Shown: positions 57,801 to 64,000 of the stretch, piece after piece
Position numbering within the stretch: the first letter of the stretch is position 1
How the letters are laid out: each line of letters opens with the position of its first letter
Assembly (NCBI RefSeq): GCF_000165425.1
Contig: NW_001799533.1
Span: forward strand, 127,127 to 191,126
Length of the DNA: 64,000 bases
Source: Paramecium tetraurelia
Taxonomy: Eukaryota > Ciliophora > Oligohymenophorea > Peniculida > Parameciidae
Direction of reading: 5' to 3'
The notes under the pieces: model-generated
Told to the model about the DNA's origin: nothing
Seen by the model: only the letters and a program-made list of their open reading frames with translations
Database searches by the model: none
Program-made: the position numbers and the translations under genes

Positions 57801-60800
57801 ATCCACTAGATCTAGATTGCATCAAGGTTACCAGATGTCCAATCAAGCCAAGTAATAAATACACCGATATGACTTTTATGCTATTCATGGAAGTAGTGCC
57901 TAAAGACACTAGAAAGTTGCTTTTAATTTCCTCTGAAATAATTATCTTCAATCAAACTGATAGACTGATTGACATAAAATTATTTGATATGCCAGGATAA
58001 ATAGAATAAAATATTTTTGAAACGTAGATTGCACCTTATAGAGCATTTAGTGTGCCAATTGATAGAACTAGACAATATTTCAATTTCAAATTTAACGGTC
58101 ATTAAAAATATTGCAATTACATCTATTTAAGATATTTATAAGATAATTTTGATTAGAAATATGAGCAATAGCATAATGGTTGTTATACAATTATTAGATG
58201 TTCTAAAAGAAATGTAAATTAAACTCTAATTTATTTGGAATCTCCATTTTAAATCAAGAATTGTTTGCCAGTCCCCATTTCAGTTGAATTGTATGGAGAC
58301 TCTGAACAAGACTTATCAAATGATGCTGTCATAATATATCAACAATAAATGGAGGAGGAATAGTCAAATCTAACTAATATCACTCTGAAACATCTTGATA
58401 AATATCAGTATGACAATTTACAAAAGAAGGAGAAGGGATAAATTTTGAAACAATAATAAAAATTAATAGATACTATTTCAACCAAAGGGAGATTAGCAAT
58501 CACAGTCAAATTGCCGTATTTCTAGATTTCAGGAATTCATATGTTGTATCATGCCAAATTTGGTCCTTTTCAAGTCGACAATATTCAATTATGTGACAAT
58601 TTCGGAAATACAAACGGATACTTATTAATTGATCAGATCAAAAATGTATTTTATATATACTGCCAATAAATGATCGTAAATGAATTGCCCTTTAAAGTAT
58701 ACAGTTATGGTATGACAGATATAAAAAAGGGTAGTCCAACTCTAATAGCTGGTTAGCATACAAAAGAATTTGAATAAAATGAGTTGCAAGATACTCATAA
58801 CATTACACTATTCAATGACTAGTAATACCTATCGTTTTCCATCAGTGAGAGATCTGTTCAACTTTCGGAAACTCTAAACTTGAATTATACAGGAAATCAA
58901 ACAGTTCGGATATAAAATAGCTAAAATTAAATTATGGAGGTGGGCTATAATATTTCGTTAATGTGTGTGGACAAACAAAAGCCTTTAGTAACTAAGGTAT
59001 TAACTATTTCCCCAAGGTTTATAATAGTTAATCAAACTTAAAAAACTATTCATGTGTTGCAGGAATCAATTCATCAATATTTAGAGATCAACTCAATGGA
59101 TAGAAAACCTTTAGTTTGGTATTCATTGCGCTATTAATATATCTCAATTCATTATCTAGATGATAATATAGAATGGAAACCTACTAACCCAATTGATCCA
59201 AATGGAAATGGGTTCTAATGTTTTACTATGAGAGCTGTTAATAATTAATAAATAACCAAACATTTCAATTGTATAACAAAAATAGACAATCAAATAGTTT
59301 ACCTGATTATTTTAGAATGCAAATCAATAGATCCATTAAGTTCAATGATTGGTTAAACATAAATAAACTCTATTCATCAATAATAATAATCATAAATCAA
59401 CAACATAAATTAGGTGGATCCTCCTTATGTAATAGTTAATAATTTGGAATTAGTGACATTGATTTGTTATCAATATTGTTGTTCAGATGAGAAGTATAGT
59501 CATCGCTATTAATTCAATGAATACAAGTTGTATATAAATAATAATTAGCAATGTGCCTTTTCATGGGAATATCCTTGCGAAAGAAGGGAGTTAGCAATAC
59601 ACCTCTAATTTGAAGGAGATTTAAGCACTCATTATAGATTAAATCCAATATATATCAATCTTGAAGAAGCAGAGGCAGTTCAAGAGTATATAATTTCAAG
59701 TTTAATAAGTGAATAACAACAGTACAAATTTTATATCATTTCACTTTGGGAAGGTGCTAGTAGGAAATTAAAGTTCTAATAAAAGGTGTAGGACTAATAA
59801 AATTAACATGACACTAACATTCTAAAATTCGATGTCAATTTAAATCAAGTAGGCATTTCCTTGATAGATTAATGTTACACTAAAAGAGTAGAGTTGATTT
59901 TCATATATTTCGAAGGACTTGAATTCAATTTATTATAAACAACGCAGAGTAAGAGGTCTGAATTCAGAGTGAAATACATCAACATTGATAATAATACATC
60001 CAGTAAGACTATGTTCCCTGTTATTTTTACTCCTACTGCCTAAAAAGAGATCTTTGAGTTTAATAAGCCTCATCTGTCATTGGTACTTGAACAATCCACC
60101 TAAGTCAAATCGATTTCATTAATTAAAAACTTTACTGCTTGTTTACAACCTACTACAATAAGATTGACATCTGAGATGCTCGAAATACTCTATTCTGTTT
60201 ATAAATAGATTACATTATCGTTCATTTCCAATAGGCAAAGTGAAGAGTAATTGAAATAGTTTGACTTTGAATTTGCGATCAGCCAAGATGAATAGCAGAT
60301 ATTCCAATAAGCAAATAGTTTAACATTATCAAATAAGGTTTAGAGTAAATATGGAGTAGGATCCTTTGGACAATAGAACTTAATAGAATGGCAGGAGTTA
60401 GAGATCCAGTTGAATGATCAATAAGCAACATATATTAACAAGATTGAGATATCTCCTTTGAACTTTAACTTGACCTTCTACAGTAGTGCGAAGACGAATT
60501 TACATTATAATATGCTGATGCAAATTTTTAAGACTATAGGTATTGTTATAGGCAATATTGATGATGCTCCACTGATATTGGGGGGTATATTTTTGGAGAA
60601 TTCGTTTGATACATCCAATGCCATTCTTAATAAATTAACTACTCATTATAAAGATATGCTCTTTAATTTGATCCTGAAATTAATAGGTTCCATCGAATTC
60701 TTTGGCAATCCTGTTGGATTGGTAAAGCATTTAGCAAAAGGAGTTTATGATCTATTTGATAAGCCACTTGAAGGGTTCATTAAGGGGCCAGTTGAAGGTA

Positions 60801-61644
60801 GCATAGGTATAGTGAGAGGGGCAGGCAGTTTAGTATAGAATACAGTAAGCGGAGTATCAAATTCAACGAGCAAGATTGCTGGTAGTATTAGTGGTAGTCT
60901 GGCATATATCAGTTTAGATAAACAGTATAAACAGTAGAGAGAATAAATTAGAGTTGTGAAGCCTAATTAAATTATATCTGGGATTTATTTAGGAGGGAGA
61001 TTGTTGTATATATCATTGAACAGAGCCTTTGTTGGAGTGTTCGATATCCCTGTTACTTAAGCAAGGAGAAAAGGGATTAAAGGATTGACTATTGGGGTTC
61101 TTGAAGGGACAGCTGGATTCTTTATTAAGCCATTTGCAGGAGTGTTTGATTTTGTGAGTAAAACAACTGATGGTTTAAAAGCAACTGCTCAATATTGGAA
61201 TGACAAGGCTAATGATAAGAGGACCAGAGACATCCGGGTAATATATTAGAAAGAATAACTATATAAAAACTATAATGCTAGGGATGCTGAGATCATGCAA
61301 TTCTTAGTCAATATCAATAATAAATTAGAAGATTATTATTATTATGATAGCTTTGAGTATGAGTCTGGAGGTGCATAATTAGTGTTTGTTTTGATGTACT
61401 AACAATTCTTCAACTGTGACAGAAAGAAAAAGAGGTTCATTTGGTAGATTGATCCAAGCAGTGTTTAAGATATTAAGAAGATAAATGACGGTGTTTTGTT
61501 TTTGTTAAAGGAATACAACGAGAAATACAAAGTAAGATATTGCAATTTATTGAATAGGCCAAACAGGTGCAATTGCATATGACATAGTAAAGGTAGATGG
61601 ATTAGGTGATATTGAAATCTTAATGGCTCTTGAGCAATATTTGA
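51851..61644 (+). CDS. VPS13-family lipid transfer protein with PH insertion
   Basis: Two exons with one 26-nt intron near the 3' end (61532-61557), 3255 aa. Chorein N-terminus: MFEKILQRILFTYFGKF, NLQLGIWNGNVVIENV, GRLILKIPWNKLSSAPVEV, RVIDNLQISLQNIHFRFE. A PH domain lies at about 725-820 (KVKDGFLKRQGQLIKTW; ELRDWIKKIKL). The SHR-binding region starts near 1909 (SPYTIRNETGFELEI). The C-terminal VPS13/ATG2 module (GVKGLTIGVLEGTAGFF; GVFDFVSKTTDGLK) starts near 2860. The family forms a groove that moves phospholipids between organelles at contact sites. It starts 10 bp from the C2/polycystin gene and ends 25 bp before the next gene. Confidence 0.95.
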
Positions 61645-61669
61645 TATTATTTATTTTTAACTCACTTTG

Positions 61670-63512
61670 ATGCCAAATCTATAATCTTTGAGCAACGCCT
61701 TCAAAAAGTTTAATGTGTACACGAGACCTGTGAGTTTATTACTGTTGAAGGAGTAAGGACATAGAACATTTTTGGGTGTTTTTCTCACCACTGTTCTTGT
61801 TAGTCTTGTGATTCTGGTTTACTATAGTGGACTGGTTTCACTCATAGTTCGAAATAACCCTAGTGTCATAACCTATACCCAATATTAGGAGCATCAAAAT
61901 GCATTTTATTTGACTCCTAAAAATTTCAGCATCGCCATCGCTTAGAAGGGATACGATCTCCTGGATTCCTACATTCTGGAGGGAGCACTTGGAGGCGTGG
62001 ATAGGTAGTAACATTATTAATTATTTATAGTGAGATCTTTCAGGAAATCCCTCTGACCAAATGTACCGATTTCTAATTTAGTGATCCTTCTTTGAATGCT
62101 TACTTCGATAAGTCGGATCAAATCTGGTATTGTTTAGACTGGAGTTCCATTCGTCAAATTGTGATCGAGGGAGGTTTGGAATCCTCCAAAGACTAATCAT
62201 TGTAAATCATAGTTAAACAATGCACTACAATGTATATGATTAATTTAAGCCTAGTACCTAATGTACATATCCAAATATATTAGATAGTGATTAATTCATA
62301 TTTAAAATGACATCAGCCAACACAGACATATCTAATTTCAAAACACCTGCATCTCTCATTGGCAAAACCTTCAGTCTTACATCTCTGACCAACTTTGCCA
62401 AAAAACTCAATATCATTCTTTAACCACAACAAACACAAACTGATAATGGATACATCATTCAAGACTAGTATTAGGAAACAATTCTTTCTATTTCCAACTA
62501 TTACGAAACTATCCTGGATAAAGATTCTGATAAACATATCTTTGAAATCAACATTTCACTGGATCAAAAAACCTTGGTTACTTAACGATCCTACCCAAGA
62601 GTCTATCAATTCTTGGGAGATATTGGAGGTTTCTGGGAAATCATCTTTCTTTGTTCCCTCTTGTTCATTATGCCTTTCAATAATTTGTCATATAGAGTGG
62701 CTTTATTAAATGAACTATTCAATTTTGAATTAGATTACGACAATAAAATACATCCTGAAAATAGGGGCAGTACAAAAGTTAAGGAAATCTTATCTAAATC
62801 TGTTTAACTTGAAAAGTTCAATAGGATGTCCAAAGTGGCAGATCATGATGAATAATAAAAATCTAAATTACTAGATTAAATCTCTAACGATATTACCCAA
62901 TTTTTCTAGGAATAGGAAAGCAAACTAGATCTAAAATTTTTTGATTATTTTGGATGTTGCCAATGTAAAAAGGGAGGAAAAAGAGACCTCATTAATTTCT
63001 CCATGGGCAAAATCACCCACACTCTGGATATTACTTACATCATTAAAAAACTACAAGAAATCGATAAATTAAAGCTGATTTTATTGAATTCCGATTAAAT
63101 CAAACTTTTTGATTATTTGCCTAAACCTAAATTAGGGTTGCATATGAAACCAAGTGAAAATGAATATTGCTCCATCCTAAAGCCAGAACTATCTGATCTA
63201 GACAAGGCATTAGAAGCTTAGAAAGCCTTCCAAGCCCTACAAGATCACCAAGATGACATCACACCTAAATTGGTAAAACTCTTAGATGACGATCTTGTGT
63301 CCCTATTCAAATTATAACTAAATAAAGGTGTAAATCGGTTCGTTAAAAAACCAGCTTAATTGGCTGATGCAGTTTAGTAATTAATGCTCATGAATGCTAA
63401 GGAAAAGGAAAAACAGAACGAGAAAAAAAAGGACAAAAAATAAAAAAAGAAGAAACAAGATGAATCTAGCGATTCCCAAAATTCTGCATCATCTGGCTCT
63501 GAAAAGGAATGA
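61670..63512 (+). CDS. Two-TM membrane protein, function unknown
   Basis: Three exons (introns 62005-62030 and 62232-62254) give 597 aa. An N-terminal TM at about 35-60 (FLGVFLTTVLVSLVILVYY) is followed by about 260 residues of likely lumenal/extracellular domain with several Cys. A second TM follows (EIIFLCSLLFIMPF), preceded by FLGDIGGFW, then a cytosolic region with a FFDYFGCCQCKKGGKRD motif and a highly charged Lys/Glu/Asp tail. The two-TM plan with a big ectodomain recalls ligand-gated channels of P2X type, but I see no diagnostic P2X cysteine pattern. It begins 25 bp after VPS13. Confidence 0.8.
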
Positions 63513-63770
63513 AAAACTATATAATCTATACATCATCACATTTAATAATCTTTTTATAATTATCATTTACTAGCTTCTTTTTATATTAAATTATTCACTT
63601 TTGATTATCTATTTATGGTTTATACAAACATAGTTCAGAAATAACCAAAATTATATAATATAATACTTTATATATAAATATATATATAAAATTTATATTT
63701 TTTCTTATCAATCCTATTGTTCCATATAAAAATGATAGAATTATTAAAATAAATTTAAATGTATATATAT

Positions 63771-64000
63771 ATGATGAAATTAATACTTCAATAAAATTAA
63801 GAAAAAGAATAAAATAATATTTCAGAAACAAATAAGTCACAAGGAAGCAATATTATTGCTAAAGTCACATGTATTGGAGTGGCTTCAGCATCAAGTTTGG
63901 TTGCAGGATATGTACAAGTAATAAGACCAATAGGTCCCCACTTTTCTAAACGGAATTTGATGTAAGGATGTGTAGCAGGAGGGATGGCTGGAAGCATAAC
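63771..64000 (+). CDS. Partial gene at right edge, small Gly/Ala-rich protein
   Basis: From ATG 63771 the frame reads through the end of the window. After a Gln/Asn-rich start comes VTCIGVASASSLVAGYVQ, then PHFSKRNLMQGCVAGGMAGS, with Gly/Ala spacing typical of small membrane proteins. No family is assigned. The opposite-strand frame over 63797-63997 is open too but has a less natural composition, so the plus strand is preferred. The 3' end is missing. Confidence 0.45.

Noticed and set aside
63797-63997. Minus-strand 66-aa frame at the right edge
   Set aside because: The plus frame from 63771 has a more natural composition and continues past the window; the two cannot both be coding.
1-64000. 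CRISPR arrays, insertion sequences, rRNA genes or telomeric repeats
   Set aside because: None seen; the genome is a eukaryotic nucleus and no GGGGTT/GGGTTT repeat runs or direct-repeat arrays occur.

Overview
The window looks like ciliate macronuclear DNA, most likely Paramecium (P. tetraurelia-like). Every long open frame uses TAA and TAG as sense codons, in positions that fit glutamine, and ends only at TGA. The sequence is strongly AT-rich, genes are packed about one per 1.5 kb on both strands, and coding frames are broken by very short GT-AG introns of about 20-32 nt. I rebuilt the gene models by hand by splicing these mini-introns. Unless noted, spliced lengths are multiples of three and reading frames are coherent. 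No database search was run, so names rest on recognised motifs.

Layout. 0-7.6 kb: KH-like SR protein (+), ribose-5-phosphate isomerase B (-), mitochondrial SLC25 carrier (+), a small MGCS protein (-), ABHD17-like hydrolase (-), ATP synthase assembly factor ATP12 (+), dual-specificity phosphatase (-), and a Cys-rich small protein (-) head to head with a nucleoplasmin-like protein (+). 7.6-18.2 kb, all +: an extracellular sensor-like membrane protein, Tudor-SN with an apparent frameshift, a Ser/Gln-rich coiled-coil protein, legumain, and a DH-PH-PX-FERM multidomain protein. 18.2-31.4 kb: a kinase (-), a tandem cNMP-binding protein (-), a Cys/C2-like protein (+), an unknown protein (+), MOB1 (+), a decayed B-box fragment (-), a small coiled-coil protein (+), a PH-domain kinase (-) and an unknown basic protein (+). 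31.4-43.5 kb: CCCH zinc finger, coiled-coil proteins, an SVOP-like MFS transporter, a possible structured RNA, a D-amino-acid-oxidase-type flavoprotein, an epiplasmin-like protein, a TTLL polyglutamylase, a membrane-anchored unknown and an HTH protein. 43.5-47.8 kb is gene-poor, very AT-rich and carries what look like decayed coding remnants. 47.8-64 kb: eS8, a polycystin-like channel immediately joined to a C2-domain frame (-), a 9.8 kb VPS13 gene (+), a two-TM protein (+) and a truncated gene at the right edge.

Themes. Several genes fit cilia and cortex biology (TTLL, polycystin, epiplasmin-like protein, many coiled-coil proteins). Others fit signalling (two kinases, cNMP-binding protein, DSP, MOB1, RhoGEF), membrane-lipid work (VPS13, ABHD17-like, C2) and mitochondria (SLC25, ATP12). 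The most notable features are extremely short head-to-head spacers (10, 12 and 25 bp between start codons), the C2/polycystin junction, the DH-PH-PX-FERM architecture, the Tudor-SN frameshift, and an in-frame TGA at a conserved Cys position of a B-box remnant.
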